A model generated the notes under the pieces. It did not search any database. It worked only from the letters and a program-made list of their open reading frames with translations, and was not told the DNA's origin. From positions 1 through 56,758 of the forward strand of contig CAZEES010000004.1 of the NCBI GenBank assembly GCA_964511265.1: DNA of 56,758 nt, read 5' to 3'. A program made the position numbers and the translations under genes. Shown piece by piece: positions 33,810 through 42,633 of this stretch (the stretch's first letter is position 1; every line of letters begins with the position of its first letter). This DNA comes from Nitrosopelagicus sp964511265. Lineage in GTDB: Archaea > Thermoproteota > Nitrososphaeria > Nitrososphaerales > Nitrosopumilaceae.

Positions 33810-34196
33810 TTACCTATGATTTCTGAGACCTTTGGAATTTAGCTTTTCATAAATTTCTGGTATTGACCAAACATAACCAATACAATGACAATCTTTTGCT
33901 TCACACAATTGACAATACAATTCGCCCCTTTGCAAAACAATCTCTGCAATCCTATTCTGGATATTATTTTTTATGATTACCCTATCCTCTTCAATTGAGA
34001 TTAATTCTAATTTTGGAGCATATTTTGCAAATGTCTTGTCTTTTAACATTGAATCTTCTAACATGTATGTGATATAACCGGCAAAACTATTGACGCCTTT
34101 CATTGTAAGTTTATCTTTGTTCTTCTCATAAACCTCAAAGAACTTTTCGTAAACTGTCTCTGAAATTGTAATTGATTTGAATCCTGGTTTTGGCAT
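33810..34196 (-). CDS. Small protein with a C-terminal cysteine cluster, unknown
   Basis: A 128-residue protein starting MPKPGFKSITISETVYEKFF, an opening like ribbon-helix-helix or DUF-type regulators (strand, then helix). It then has a helical middle part and a C-terminal cluster YCQLCEAKDCHCIGYVW (CxxC...CxC) that could bind zinc or iron. I use the ATG at 34196; an upstream extension of 11 residues is possible. Its stop lies 2 bp from the end of tRNA-Leu. The RHH-like opening and metal cluster suggest a DNA-binding metal-sensing protein, but no family is recognised. Confidence 0.6.
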   Translation of the reverse strand: MPKPGFKSITISETVYEKFFEVYEKNKDKLTMKGVNSFAGYITYMLEDSMLKDKTFAKYAPKLELISIEEDRVIIKNNIQNRIAEIVLQRGELYCQLCEAKDCHCIGYVWSIPEIYEKLNSKGLRNHR

Positions 34197-34324
34197 TTTA
34201 CCTTCTCTTACCGTACTTTGCAGTACCAAGTATATAATGTTTTTTCAGTAAAATTTGTCACCTTGTGCGTAAATCATTTTTTATCATAATTAGACTTTAT
34301 ACGATAGATATCTAGTATTTTCAT

Positions 34325-35215
34325 ATGGCTCGTGGCTATGATGAAAATGATGTAAAATTTCGTTTGATTAAATTACTTCATTCTTCAAAATCTGGAATCT
34401 CTGGAGTTGAAGTTTCTGAAAAACTTGGAATTAACCGTGTTACAATGTCTAAATATCTGAATAAATTTGCAGCTGAAGGAACGATAACACAAGAAAATAT
34501 TGGAAATCTGAATTTATGGTTTGTTGATGAGGATATGGAGCAGCTAAATTTTCCAGATGATTATTTTCTTGTTCAAGAAAAATTTTCTTTACACGTAATT
34601 GATTGTATGGAAAAACCTGTATACAATCTGATAAAAAACTGTATTAATTCTAACGCAAAACTTGACAAAATAATCACTGAGGTTATTCTACCGACAATTC
34701 CTCAAATTCAGAAATTATTTAATGATGGAAAAATTGGCAAATCTGAACAACAATTGATGACTGGAATAATCTCAAATTCAATCCAAATGATTACTCACCA
34801 TTCAACTCACTCTGAATCTGGAAAAAATGTCATTATCTTGTCAGCTGATTCTGAATCTTTGTTATTTTCTGAGGCAGCTGGAGCCGCATTTCGTTCTCAA
34901 AAATGGAATGTATTCTCAGTTGGAGATATGTCCTCGTCAATTGATATGCTATTTGATCTTGAACTCAGAAAGCTACTCTCAAAGACTTGGAAATTAAAAG
35001 AAGGCCTAATGATGATTCTAGTATTCTCCCAAACAGAAGAAGGTTTGAAATTCATTTCTGATTCATTTTATTCAGTTAAGGAAAAATCTGAAAATAATTT
35101 GTTTATCATCTTATCTGGAAAAACTGGAAAAAAAGTGAAAATAAAAGCCGATTTATTCACATCCAAACTTGAAGATATTCTTCAATGGTCAAATACCAAA
35201 TACGAAAATATTTAG
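34325..35215 (+). CDS. HTH regulator with a degenerate cobalamin-binding-type domain
   Basis: A 296-residue protein. Residues about 8-52 form a winged HTH (FRLIKLLHSSKSGISGVEVS; LGINRVTMSKYLNKFAAEGT). Residues about 90-150 look like the helical cap of B12-binding proteins (VILPTIPQIQKLFNDGKIG). The rest is a Rossmann-like domain (VIILSADSESLLFSEAAGAA; WNVFSVGDMSS). The architecture recalls the CarH/MerR light or B12 sensors, but the base-off histidine of the DxHxxG motif aligns with serine. It may sense another ligand or bind B12 base-on. Own promoter region; no coupled gene. Confidence 0.7.
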   Translation: MARGYDENDVKFRLIKLLHSSKSGISGVEVSEKLGINRVTMSKYLNKFAAEGTITQENIGNLNLWFVDEDMEQLNFPDDYFLVQEKFSLHVIDCMEKPVYNLIKNCINSNAKLDKIITEVILPTIPQIQKLFNDGKIGKSEQQLMTGIISNSIQMITHHSTHSESGKNVIILSADSESLLFSEAAGAAFRSQKWNVFSVGDMSSSIDMLFDLELRKLLSKTWKLKEGLMMILVFSQTEEGLKFISDSFYSVKEKSENNLFIILSGKTGKKVKIKADLFTSKLEDILQWSNTKYENI

Positions 35216-35223
35216 TAAATTAA

Positions 35224-35298
35224 TGGGCCCGATGAGATTCGAACTCATGGCCTTTCGATTATCAGTCGAACGCTCTAGCCAAGCTGAGCTACGAGCCC
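35224..35298 (-). tRNA. tRNA-Ile (GAT)
   Basis: Acceptor GGGCTCG/CGGGCCC with one G-U pair, discriminator A, anticodon loop CTGATAA with stem TTCGA/TCGAA, T loop TTCGAAT. No intron, no encoded CCA. Confidence 0.93.
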
Positions 35299-35324
35299 TC
35301 GCAAATTTTCGAGGATTTGGTCAT

Positions 35325-35882
35325 TTAAGTTTGCTGTTCTTTCCACTTGATTGAGCATCCAATGGAAGGATCAAACTCTTTCTCAATTTTTTGACCATCT
35401 AGAAATTTTTCAATATTGTTTACCATCACTTTTTCTGTTACTTCTGCATCTGGATTCATGGCATCATCAATTCGTCCATGAAACACTAATTTTTTTTCAG
35501 AATCAAATAAGAATGGATCCGGAGTACAAACAGCTCCATATTTTTTTGCAATTTCTTGAGTTTCATCAACTAAATAATCAATTTTTAAGCCCTTTTCTTT
35601 AGCAACTGTCTTCATACTCTCAAAATTGTCATCTGGATATTTCACAGAGTCGTTACTGTTAATTCCAACAATTGAAATATGTTCCTTGAATTTGTCATCT
35701 AGTTCTTTAATTGCATTAATCTTTGCTTTTACATATGGACAATGATTGCACATGAAAATAATCAGTAATCCCTTTTTTGAATAATCATCGAGTGAATGCA
35801 TATTGTCATCAATGCCTTTTAGATTGAATTCTGGTGCACTGTCTCCAGTTTTTAATGAAATTGTTGATTCTGTTAACACCAT
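35325..35882 (-). CDS. Thioredoxin-family protein (AhpC/TSA-like, CxxC)
   Basis: A 185-residue thioredoxin-fold protein. LKTGDSAPEFNLKGIDDNMH is the AhpC/TSA opening; the redox motif is CNHCPYV, followed by VGINSNDSVKYPDDNFESMK, and a cis-Pro segment CTPDPFLFDSEKK. This subfamily (redoxin with CxxCPY) is common in bacteria and AOA as a thiol-disulfide reductase or peroxiredoxin-like protein. I take the ATG at 35882, giving a soluble protein; the longer frame would add a hydrophobic stretch, and a TATA-like sequence sits at the right distance for the shorter form. Confidence 0.82.
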   Translation of the reverse strand: MVLTESTISLKTGDSAPEFNLKGIDDNMHSLDDYSKKGLLIIFMCNHCPYVKAKINAIKELDDKFKEHISIVGINSNDSVKYPDDNFESMKTVAKEKGLKIDYLVDETQEIAKKYGAVCTPDPFLFDSEKKLVFHGRIDDAMNPDAEVTEKVMVNNIEKFLDGQKIEKEFDPSIGCSIKWKEQQT

Positions 35883-35970
35883 AAAAAAATCAATTTTTAC
35901 AACAAATAAAAGGATTACAAATATTCCAAAAGACAACAATTAAACTCTCATAATTATTCAAGCAATCATT

Positions 35971-36047
35971 GGGCTTGTAGTTTAGACTGGTAGAATACTC
36001 GCCTTGCACGCGAGGGGTCAGGGGTTCAAATCCCCTCGAGTCCACCA
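35971..36047 (+). tRNA. tRNA-Ala (TGC), CCA encoded
   Basis: Acceptor GGGCTTG pairs with CGAGTCC, discriminator A36044, followed by a genomic CCA (36045-36047). Anticodon loop CTTGCAC, stem CTCGC/GCGAG, T loop TTCAAAT. A run of T follows directly. It is the only tRNA in the window with an encoded CCA. Confidence 0.93.
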
Positions 36048-36123
36048 TTTTTCTATTAATCGATCATTTTCGAATATCGAACTTGAAGGTGGATTTAAAT
36101 ATCATTGATATGGGAAAATTACT

Positions 36124-36231
36124 ATGGCAGGTTATGAAGCCTCAATAGCAGTTTGGATTCCACTAATTGTTGGTCTAGCACCAGGACTAGTTTACTGGTT
36201 CGCAATCACTGGAATGCGAAAAAGAAGATAA
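36124..36231 (+). CDS. 35-residue single-TM miniprotein
   Basis: ATG at 36124 to TAA at 36231. The product begins MAGYEASIAVWIPLIVGLAP and continues into GLVYWFAITGMRKRR: one TM helix with a strongly basic cytoplasmic end. A TATA box (tttaaata, about 36094-36101) lies about 26 bp upstream, which matches leaderless expression. Size and topology are like the small subunits of respiratory or AMO complexes, but the partner is unknown. It has its own T-rich downstream region and stands alone between tRNA-Ala and coaD. Confidence 0.6.
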   Translation: MAGYEASIAVWIPLIVGLAPGLVYWFAITGMRKRR

Positions 36232-36345
36232 TCTTCTATCAAACTCTTTTTAATTATTTTATCTTTCTCTAATTCAATATTATTTGTAAAATTCTCTTTA
36301 CAATTCAATCCGAGAGTTTATGTTTAAACAAAATCATATCTATGC

Positions 36346-36813
36346 GTGAAGTTTAACCTGACTGCACTAGGCGGTACATTTGATATCATTCATGTAGGAC
36401 ATCTTGATCTAATCGAAAAAGCAACTTCCATCTCTGAGAAAATCATAATTGGTCTAACATCTGACTCATTTGCTGCAAAAAATGGCAAAATTACTACAAA
36501 CAATTTCCAACAAAGACTTGAAAACTTAGATAAAACAATCCATGAAAAATTTCCTGACTGTTCATTTGAAATTGCAAAATTAGATGATGAATTTGGTCCT
36601 GCTGTAATTGAAGGTAAAGTTGATGCTTTAGTAGTTAGTGATGAGACCCGCCAAAAAGGTACCACCTTGAATGCTCTACGTAAAGAACGAAATCTTGTTC
36701 CTGTTGAGATAATCATTGTTCCCATGAAGTTAGCCTCTGACGGAGATAGAATATCCTCTACACGCATACGAAACTCAGAAATTGATAGTTCTGGAAATGT
36801 CTTAGTTGACTAA
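36346..36813 (+). CDS. coaD: Phosphopantetheine adenylyltransferase, archaeal type
   Basis: A 155-residue nucleotidyltransferase for coenzyme A synthesis: 4'-phosphopantetheine + ATP to dephospho-CoA. The nucleotide motif GGTFDIIHVGHL (HxGH) is near the N-terminus and ISSTRIR near the C-terminus is the second signature. Archaeal/eukaryotic PPAT family (COG1019). GTG start, with a TATA-like box (gtttatgtttaa) 26 bp upstream. Confidence 0.9.
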   Translation: MKFNLTALGGTFDIIHVGHLDLIEKATSISEKIIIGLTSDSFAAKNGKITTNNFQQRLENLDKTIHEKFPDCSFEIAKLDDEFGPAVIEGKVDALVVSDETRQKGTTLNALRKERNLVPVEIIIVPMKLASDGDRISSTRIRNSEIDSSGNVLVD

Positions 36814-36868
36814 TCACTGTTCATAAATTGAGTAATCCTGATAAAACAAAAATTTCCAATATCTGGCT

Positions 36869-37198
36869 ATGTCCATAATTCATCCATTATTAAAAAAATT
36901 ACAAAATGATGTCCAACAACTACAAAAAGGATTACAACCTAATCATCTCTCATTTTGGTATCAAAAAATTATTGCAGATTCAAAAGAAATGGCTCCTCCA
37001 TGGTTACAAGATAAGATCAATGTCAAACAGGATCCAATTTTGCCAATGAAATTTAATCTTGATATTTCAAAACGAGCTGTAAGATACTTTATGATTGCCG
37101 TTGAAAATAATCTGCAACAAATGCCATATTCTACACAGCTTTATTTCTTGAAGGTTCAAGAAATTTTAAGTCTTGAAATGGATAAATCCTTAGTTTAG
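36869..37198 (+). CDS. Small helical protein, unknown
   Basis: A 109-residue soluble protein starting MSIIHPLLKKLQNDVQQLQK, rich in predicted helices, with WLQDKINVKQDPILPMKFNL in the middle. No family recognised. The 3' end overlaps the convergent small gene at 37190-37483 by 9 bp. Probably specific to ammonia-oxidizing archaea (inference). Confidence 0.6.
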   Translation: MSIIHPLLKKLQNDVQQLQKGLQPNHLSFWYQKIIADSKEMAPPWLQDKINVKQDPILPMKFNLDISKRAVRYFMIAVENNLQQMPYSTQLYFLKVQEILSLEMDKSLV

Positions 37199-37483
37199 AT
37201 TCTCTTTAATAATTTCAACTACTTCGTCTTTTGTTAACGTACCTGCAATTTTGTCATGTTTCTCAATTATTGACTGCATAAAATCTGTAAATTGGTTAAC
37301 TTGATCTTTATCTTTTAACACAATACTATGTATTGATTTGTCCTTAATTGAAATCACAATTTCAGTTTCAAAAACATCAATTATTCCAGTGATGAATGTC
37401 TCGTTTCCTTCTTTAACAAAAATCAAACTTGCTAATTTCTGTGCTTCGTATTTGTCTTGTGCGACAATTTCAATTCTAATCAT
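37190..37483 (-). CDS. Small protein coupled to trpS, unknown
   Basis: A 97-residue protein with MIRIEIVAQDKYEAQKLASL, strand-helix alternation, and a C-terminal helix TLTKDEVVEIIKENLN. It overlaps the end of trpS by 8 bp and is surely translated from the same mRNA. No family recognised; the ferredoxin-like strand/helix pattern is only suggestive. Confidence 0.65.
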   Translation of the reverse strand: MIRIEIVAQDKYEAQKLASLIFVKEGNETFITGIIDVFETEIVISIKDKSIHSIVLKDKDQVNQFTDFMQSIIEKHDKIAGTLTKDEVVEIIKENLN

Positions 37484-38588
37484 CTGATAGTAAGAATTTT
37501 GATAAATTCTTCTTAGCCTCTTCTCTTCTCTCTTGGTGTATCTTCAAAAAGGAATTAATCTTTTCAATTAAAATTGCTTTTAGTTCTCCAGTTAGCATCT
37601 TACCTGACTTGTAATCTTCATAGATTTTCTTTAATTTCTCATCATCTGGCTCAAAAAATATTCGGAGATATTGAAATGACACATCGATGTCTGGATTTCC
37701 ACCTAATTCTCTATGTTTTTCAATATCTACTTGTCCACCTGAAAACCCATATTTGTTAATCTTCTTTTTTACTTGTTCTGGGGAATCTGTTGTATAGATT
37801 GTACTTTTCTCATCCGATGCAGACATCTTTCCTCCCGGTCCTGCCAACGACGGAATCATAATGTTATGTATTAGAGCTGGTTTTGGTTTGTTAATCTTTG
37901 GTGCAATATCACGTGTTAGTCGAAAATGAGGATCTTGATCTACTCCTAGTGGAATCAACACTGGTAAGTCCTCAATGAAACATGGAGCTGATTGTAATGA
38001 TGTATAGAAAATCATGCCAACATTAGTCTCGTTTGAAAATCCAAATACAGCTTTTGTATTTGAAAAATTAATTTTTTTTGCAACTTGTGCTGCAATTGGA
38101 TACAGTTTTTTGATATCTCTGGTATTGATGATAATCTTTGTTTTTTCTGGATTAAATCCCAGTGCAATAAAATCAAGTGCATTCTCTAAAGCAAAATTAT
38201 TCGTGTCTTCTAATGTCAAGTCAGATTTAGTAAAAAATTTCTCATCATCGGTCAATTGGAAATAGATGTCCACATCAAATTTCTCTTGTAACCATTTTGC
38301 AAAAACCCATGGTACTAAATGACCTATGTGTGTATTGCCTGATGGACCTCTTCCTGTATACAAAAAGAATTTCTTCCCTTTTTCAAAATTATCCAGAATT
38401 ACATTCAGATCTCTATGAGAAAAGAAAATACCTCGTCTTAACATAAAGTGATCTTCTTGAGTGATTTTCTTAATTTTTGATAGAATTTCCGAAGAAATCT
38501 TTTGAGTCCCAAACTGTTTAGTTAATTTCTCATAATCTATGTCCCCTTCCACGTTCCATGGAGTTACGATAAATTCATCAGATGACAT
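37476..38588 (-). CDS. trpS: Tryptophanyl-tRNA synthetase, archaeal/eukaryal type
   Basis: A 370-residue class I aminoacyl-tRNA synthetase. GRGPSGNTHIGHLVPWVF carries the HIGH motif, and GGKMSASDEKSTIYTTD carries the KMSAS loop. The N-terminus DEFIVTPWNVEGDIDYEKL is typical of the archaeal/eukaryal clade. Followed by a small unknown gene overlapping by 8 bp. A matching tRNA-Trp is at 46.3 kb. Confidence 0.95.
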   Translation of the reverse strand: MSSDEFIVTPWNVEGDIDYEKLTKQFGTQKISSEILSKIKKITQEDHFMLRRGIFFSHRDLNVILDNFEKGKKFFLYTGRGPSGNTHIGHLVPWVFAKWLQEKFDVDIYFQLTDDEKFFTKSDLTLEDTNNFALENALDFIALGFNPEKTKIIINTRDIKKLYPIAAQVAKKINFSNTKAVFGFSNETNVGMIFYTSLQSAPCFIEDLPVLIPLGVDQDPHFRLTRDIAPKINKPKPALIHNIMIPSLAGPGGKMSASDEKSTIYTTDSPEQVKKKINKYGFSGGQVDIEKHRELGGNPDIDVSFQYLRIFFEPDDEKLKKIYEDYKSGKMLTGELKAILIEKINSFLKIHQERREEAKKNLSKFLLSDD

Positions 38589-38639
38589 TCAAGTTTGACT
38601 TAGGTTAAGCTTTAAAAAGTCTTTTTAGCACGTTGTACT

Positions 38640-40037
38640 GTGTCACAAGTTTTTCATGATATTGAAAAAAAAATTTTAGAAACATTACAAAAAGTTCCAA
38701 ATCAAACTCCTGAACAATTATCTAAAAATACTGATCTTTCAATTGATCAAATTCGGCGTGGAATAGAATGGTTACGTCTAAAAGAACTTGCAATTGTAAA
38801 TGAATCTGAAAAGATAACCATCTCATTAGGTCCTAATGGTCTTGATTCTCTAAAAAATGGACTACCTGAAAGAAAACTAATCAATATGCTTAAAGATGAG
38901 CCTAAAACCTTTGAACAAATACGCTCTGTATTGTCTGGTGCTGGATTTAATGCAGCTATTGCAAATGCTAAAAAAAATGGCTGGATAAAAATTGAAAAAA
39001 ATAACTCTGATTCTTTAGTATCTATCAAAGAAAAACCGATAGAGACACCTGAAGAAAAACTTCTTTCATTTATAGGTGAAAAAACTGTATCTCTTGAAGA
39101 AATTACAAATACTTTGGCTCTGAAAATTTTACTTTCTCGACCAGATTACATCACACAAACTTCTGAAAAATCAAAAAGCATTTCCTTAACTGACGCCGCT
39201 CTCTCTCTCGACACTAGTATATCTTCTAGTGCTGCAATTGATGTTGAAGCTGATGTACCTTCTGTATTTGCAGCAAGAACACATCCTTTACAAGATACTA
39301 TTGATGAAATACGTGAAATCTTTGTCAATCTTGGCTTTTCTGAAATCCTAGGTAACATGACTCAATCAAGTTTCTGGAACTTTGATGCATTGTTTACTCC
39401 ACAAGATCATCCTGCAAGAGAACTTCAAGATACATTTTATCTAGAAAATTTACATTCAAAGAAACCTGCAACTTCTTCACAAATTAAAAATGTCTCATCA
39501 TCTCACACCCAAAATTGGAAATATGATTGGAAATTATCTGAATCACAAAAAATGGTATTAAGAACTCATACTACATGTGTAACTATCAAATATCTTGCTG
39601 AACAAAAGCCTGAGAATGCACGAATCTTTTCATTAGGACGTGTCTTTCGAAATGAGAAAGTTAGTTACAAGCATTTAGTTGAATTCAATCAAATTGAGGG
39701 AATTGTAATTGGAAATAATACCACTTTACGTGATTTAATGGGTATACAAAAAGAATTCTACAGAAAACTTGGTTTGAATAAAATTAAATTTTGGCCAACA
39801 TTTTTCCCATACACTGAACCATCATTACAAACAATGGTTTACAATGAAAAACTAGGAAAATGGATTGAACTTTTTGGTATGGGAATTTTTAGACCTGAAG
39901 TAACAAAACCTCTTGGTATAGACAAACCTGTTTTAGCTTGGGGTGGAGGAATTGAAAGAATTGCAATGTTAAAGTATGAATTGGATGATGTTAGAGAATT
40001 CTATAACAACAATCTAAGTTGGTTAAGGAGTGCATAA
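38640..40037 (+). CDS. pheS: Phenylalanyl-tRNA synthetase alpha subunit
   Basis: A 465-residue class II catalytic subunit. The N-terminal ~200 residues are the archaeal/eukaryal winged-helix tRNA-binding region. The catalytic core includes LGNMTQSSFWNFDALFTPQD, HPARELQDTFYL, GRVFRNEKVSYKHLVEFNQI and a terminal GMGIFRPEVTKPLG...WGGGIERIAML. GTG start. Its stop is directly followed by the pheT start codon, so the two subunits are coupled. Confidence 0.96.
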   Translation: MSQVFHDIEKKILETLQKVPNQTPEQLSKNTDLSIDQIRRGIEWLRLKELAIVNESEKITISLGPNGLDSLKNGLPERKLINMLKDEPKTFEQIRSVLSGAGFNAAIANAKKNGWIKIEKNNSDSLVSIKEKPIETPEEKLLSFIGEKTVSLEEITNTLALKILLSRPDYITQTSEKSKSISLTDAALSLDTSISSSAAIDVEADVPSVFAARTHPLQDTIDEIREIFVNLGFSEILGNMTQSSFWNFDALFTPQDHPARELQDTFYLENLHSKKPATSSQIKNVSSSHTQNWKYDWKLSESQKMVLRTHTTCVTIKYLAEQKPENARIFSLGRVFRNEKVSYKHLVEFNQIEGIVIGNNTTLRDLMGIQKEFYRKLGLNKIKFWPTFFPYTEPSLQTMVYNEKLGKWIELFGMGIFRPEVTKPLGIDKPVLAWGGGIERIAMLKYELDDVREFYNNNLSWLRSA

Positions 40038-41681
40038 TTGCCAGTAGTTGAATTAAATATTAATCGAATCAGAAAATTAGCTTCTGGAAAAACTACCCGA
40101 AAACAAATTCTAGATGCACTGCCATTCCTTGGATTAGATATAGAATCTGAAAATGGAGATGAAATTAGAATTGAATACAGCCCAAATCGACCTGATTATT
40201 CTACTGATTACGGTATTGCAACTGGTTTACAAGGTCTATTGGGAATAAAAAAAGGAATACAAAAGATCAACATCAAGAAAAAAGGACAGTTTGCCATTAA
40301 GGTGGATCCTACTGTGTCTGAAGTTCGACCATATGTAACTGGAATTATTGCAACAAACGGAAAACTAGACGATCTCTCAATCAAACAATTGATGAATATG
40401 CAAGAAGATCTTCACTTTGGAATTGGAAGAAAACGAAAGAAATCATCTATTGGATTACACGATGCAGATAAGATATCATTTCCATTAACCTATACTGCTA
40501 CCTCAAGAGAACACACATTTGTTCCCTTAAATGGTAATACCGAACAAACAATTGATGAAATCTTAACAAATACTGAAGTTGGTCAAAACTATGGATGGGT
40601 GCTAGAAAATGCAAAAAATGTACCCATTATTCTAGATGCAGATCAAAACACTATTTCTTTCCCTCCGATAATTAACTCTGCATTAACAACTGTTACATCA
40701 AACACTAAAAACATCCTAATCGAAGTAACTGGAATTGATAAAGAGGCAGCTGAAGACATGCTCTCTGTGGTAGTATCCATTCTACAAACTGCAGGATTTG
40801 AGTTTAATGAATTAAAAATTACTGGAAACAAAAATTCCACGCCCCAGTTGAAGGATAGAACTATTGTTTATGATCCAAAATTTACTTCAGAAATACTTGG
40901 GATAGACATGAGTCTATCAAATATGGTAACATGTATGAAAAAATGTAGACTAGATGCATCAGTCAAAGGTAAAAAAATAGCATGTACCATTCCACGATAT
41001 AGATTTGATATATTTGGTCCAATGGATTTAGTAGAAGAAATTGCTCTTGGATATGGAATTGCAAACATTGAACCAAAATTATCCCCATCAACAACTATCG
41101 GTCAAAAAAATGACATAACGATTAAAACAGAACTAATTAGAAAAACTGCGGTTGGACTTGGATTTCTTGAAGCATTGAATTCAAGTCTTACAAGTAAAAA
41201 AATCCTATACGACATGACGAGAAGGGATCCATCTGAAATCATCTCAGTTTTGGATTCAAAAAGTCAAGAACACACAATTCTTCGTGATTCTCTGTTACCT
41301 GGTTTGCTAGAAAATCTCTCAAAAAATATTCATGAATCATACCCTCAAAAATTATTTGAATCGGGCGTGATTTTCTCAAAAGGCGAACCTATTCATGAAT
41401 CTATAAGCTTGGCAGTAATTGTTGCATACAAGGACACAAATTATTCTGAACTCAAAGCAATCATGCAATCTCTTCTTAGAACTAATTTCAAAATTAATTC
41501 GAAAACAAAAACTTCTAAAAACCACGAATTATTTGTTGAAGGAAGACATGCTGATATTTTCGTTAATGAGAAAAAAATTGGTGAGATTGGAGAAATAAAT
41601 GCTGAAATCCTAGAAACTTTTCGAATTAGAACTTCTGTAGCAGGTTTTGAAATAAAATTATCTGGATTAATATTTGACTAG
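40038..41681 (+). CDS. pheT: Phenylalanyl-tRNA synthetase beta subunit
   Basis: A 547-residue beta subunit, short archaeal/eukaryal type without an extra tRNA-binding domain. It has B3/B4 and B5 domains (RIEYSPNRPDYSTDYGIATG; FDIFGPMDLVEEIALGYG). TTG start immediately after the pheS stop (TAATTG). A terminal TATA-like sequence inside its last codons (about 41667-41676) could start the structured RNA that follows. Confidence 0.95.
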   Translation: MPVVELNINRIRKLASGKTTRKQILDALPFLGLDIESENGDEIRIEYSPNRPDYSTDYGIATGLQGLLGIKKGIQKINIKKKGQFAIKVDPTVSEVRPYVTGIIATNGKLDDLSIKQLMNMQEDLHFGIGRKRKKSSIGLHDADKISFPLTYTATSREHTFVPLNGNTEQTIDEILTNTEVGQNYGWVLENAKNVPIILDADQNTISFPPIINSALTTVTSNTKNILIEVTGIDKEAAEDMLSVVVSILQTAGFEFNELKITGNKNSTPQLKDRTIVYDPKFTSEILGIDMSLSNMVTCMKKCRLDASVKGKKIACTIPRYRFDIFGPMDLVEEIALGYGIANIEPKLSPSTTIGQKNDITIKTELIRKTAVGLGFLEALNSSLTSKKILYDMTRRDPSEIISVLDSKSQEHTILRDSLLPGLLENLSKNIHESYPQKLFESGVIFSKGEPIHESISLAVIVAYKDTNYSELKAIMQSLLRTNFKINSKTKTSKNHELFVEGRHADIFVNEKKIGEIGEINAEILETFRIRTSVAGFEIKLSGLIFD

Positions 41682-41690
41682 TTCTAATTA

Positions 41691-41856
41691 GGTTTGCCCA
41701 AAGAGCACGCATTCAGACGGATTAGGATGATGAGATCGTACGGATTACAATGATTTCTAATTCACCCAGGTTTGCGACAATCGGGCAACCCCGGTTTCAG
41801 ATCTAAAATGAGGATTTGGCTAAAACCAATGATTTTTTGCGAGTCAGGACCGGGGA
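41691..41856. ncRNA. Candidate structured RNA, three stems
   Basis: Intergenic, more GC-rich than its surroundings and without an ORF. P1: ttgccc (41694-41699) with gggcaa (41783-41788). Inside it P1a: ggattagga (41719-41727) with ttctaattc (41755-41763), 9 pairs including two G-U. P2: ccccggt (41789-41795) with accgggg (41849-41855), 7 pairs, starting on the base after P1 ends. Two copies of acggatta lie inside P1. The orientation is not certain: a TATA-like sequence exists on both sides. It does not match the RNase P or SRP consensus blocks I know. Confidence 0.5.
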
Positions 41857-41907
41857 ACATTTTCTTAAAATTTTAAATGTGGATCTCTAAAATCAATCTT
41901 GATTGAA

Positions 41908-42327
41908 ATGGTAAACTATTGGCTTGCAAAACAAGAACCAAGTGGACCTAGAGGCTATCATATTCTTGATCTAAAAAAAGATAAGACAACTGTATGGGAT
42001 GGAGTTCATAACAATCTGGCCTTAAAGCACATGAGAGAAATGAAAAAAGGTGATCATGTTTTGTATTATCATACTGGAGTTGAAAGACAAGTAGTTGGAA
42101 TAATGATTATAACCTCAAATCCTTATCCAAATCCAAATGAAGATAATGAAAGATTTATTGTTGTAAATGTAAAATTTAAAAAATTATTTAAAAAACCTGT
42201 GACTCTTGGCACAATGAAATTACAAAAAAGTTTCAAAAATTGGGAGTTATTAAGAATTTCTAGATTATCTGTAATGCCTGTGCCTGAGAATATTTGGAAA
42301 ACAATTCTAAAATTATCTAATCAATAA
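41908..42327 (+). CDS. EVE-domain protein (PUA-like)
   Basis: A 139-residue protein, MVNYWLAKQEPSGPRGYHIL, with WDGVHNNLALKHMREMKKGD, HVLYYHTGVERQVVGIM and a C-terminal ELLRISRLSVMPVPENIW, all EVE-domain traits. EVE belongs to the PUA superfamily and is thought to bind modified nucleic acid bases. I choose the ATG at 41908; a TTG at 41899 is possible. It is near the candidate RNA and a lone Dam methylase exists elsewhere in the window. Confidence 0.85.
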   Translation: MVNYWLAKQEPSGPRGYHILDLKKDKTTVWDGVHNNLALKHMREMKKGDHVLYYHTGVERQVVGIMIITSNPYPNPNEDNERFIVVNVKFKKLFKKPVTLGTMKLQKSFKNWELLRISRLSVMPVPENIWKTILKLSNQ

Positions 42328-42373
42328 TTTTCTCAATAGGATAATTGATATACGTGAATGTTGTAGTTTCCCT

Positions 42374-42613
42374 ATGGCAACAGCATATGTACTCATTAAC
42401 TGTGAGCTTGGTTCTGAGGAAGCTATCATCTCCCAGTTGAAGAATCTTGAAGGAGTAATAGAGGTTCACGGTACCTTTGGTGCTTATGACATATTGGCAA
42501 AAATTGAATCGTCAACAGTTGAAGCATTACGTGAAACAATTACTTGGAAGATAAGAAAAATAGAAAAGATTAGATCTACCTTAACCCTTATGGGCATAGA
42601 AGGTCAAACCTAA
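42374..42613 (+). CDS. Stand-alone Lrp/AsnC ligand-binding (RAM) domain
   Basis: A 79-residue protein, MATAYVLINCELGSEEAIIS, then VIEVHGTFGAYDILAKIES and a final KIEKIRSTLTLMGIEG. It is the RAM effector domain of Lrp/AsnC regulators without a DNA-binding part. Such proteins dimerise into alpha-beta sandwiches and bind amino acids or partner with full-length Lrp regulators. Common in archaea in multiple copies. Confidence 0.88.
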   Translation: MATAYVLINCELGSEEAIISQLKNLEGVIEVHGTFGAYDILAKIESSTVEALRETITWKIRKIEKIRSTLTLMGIEGQT

Positions 42614-42633
42614 TCTACAACATTTTTGTAAAA

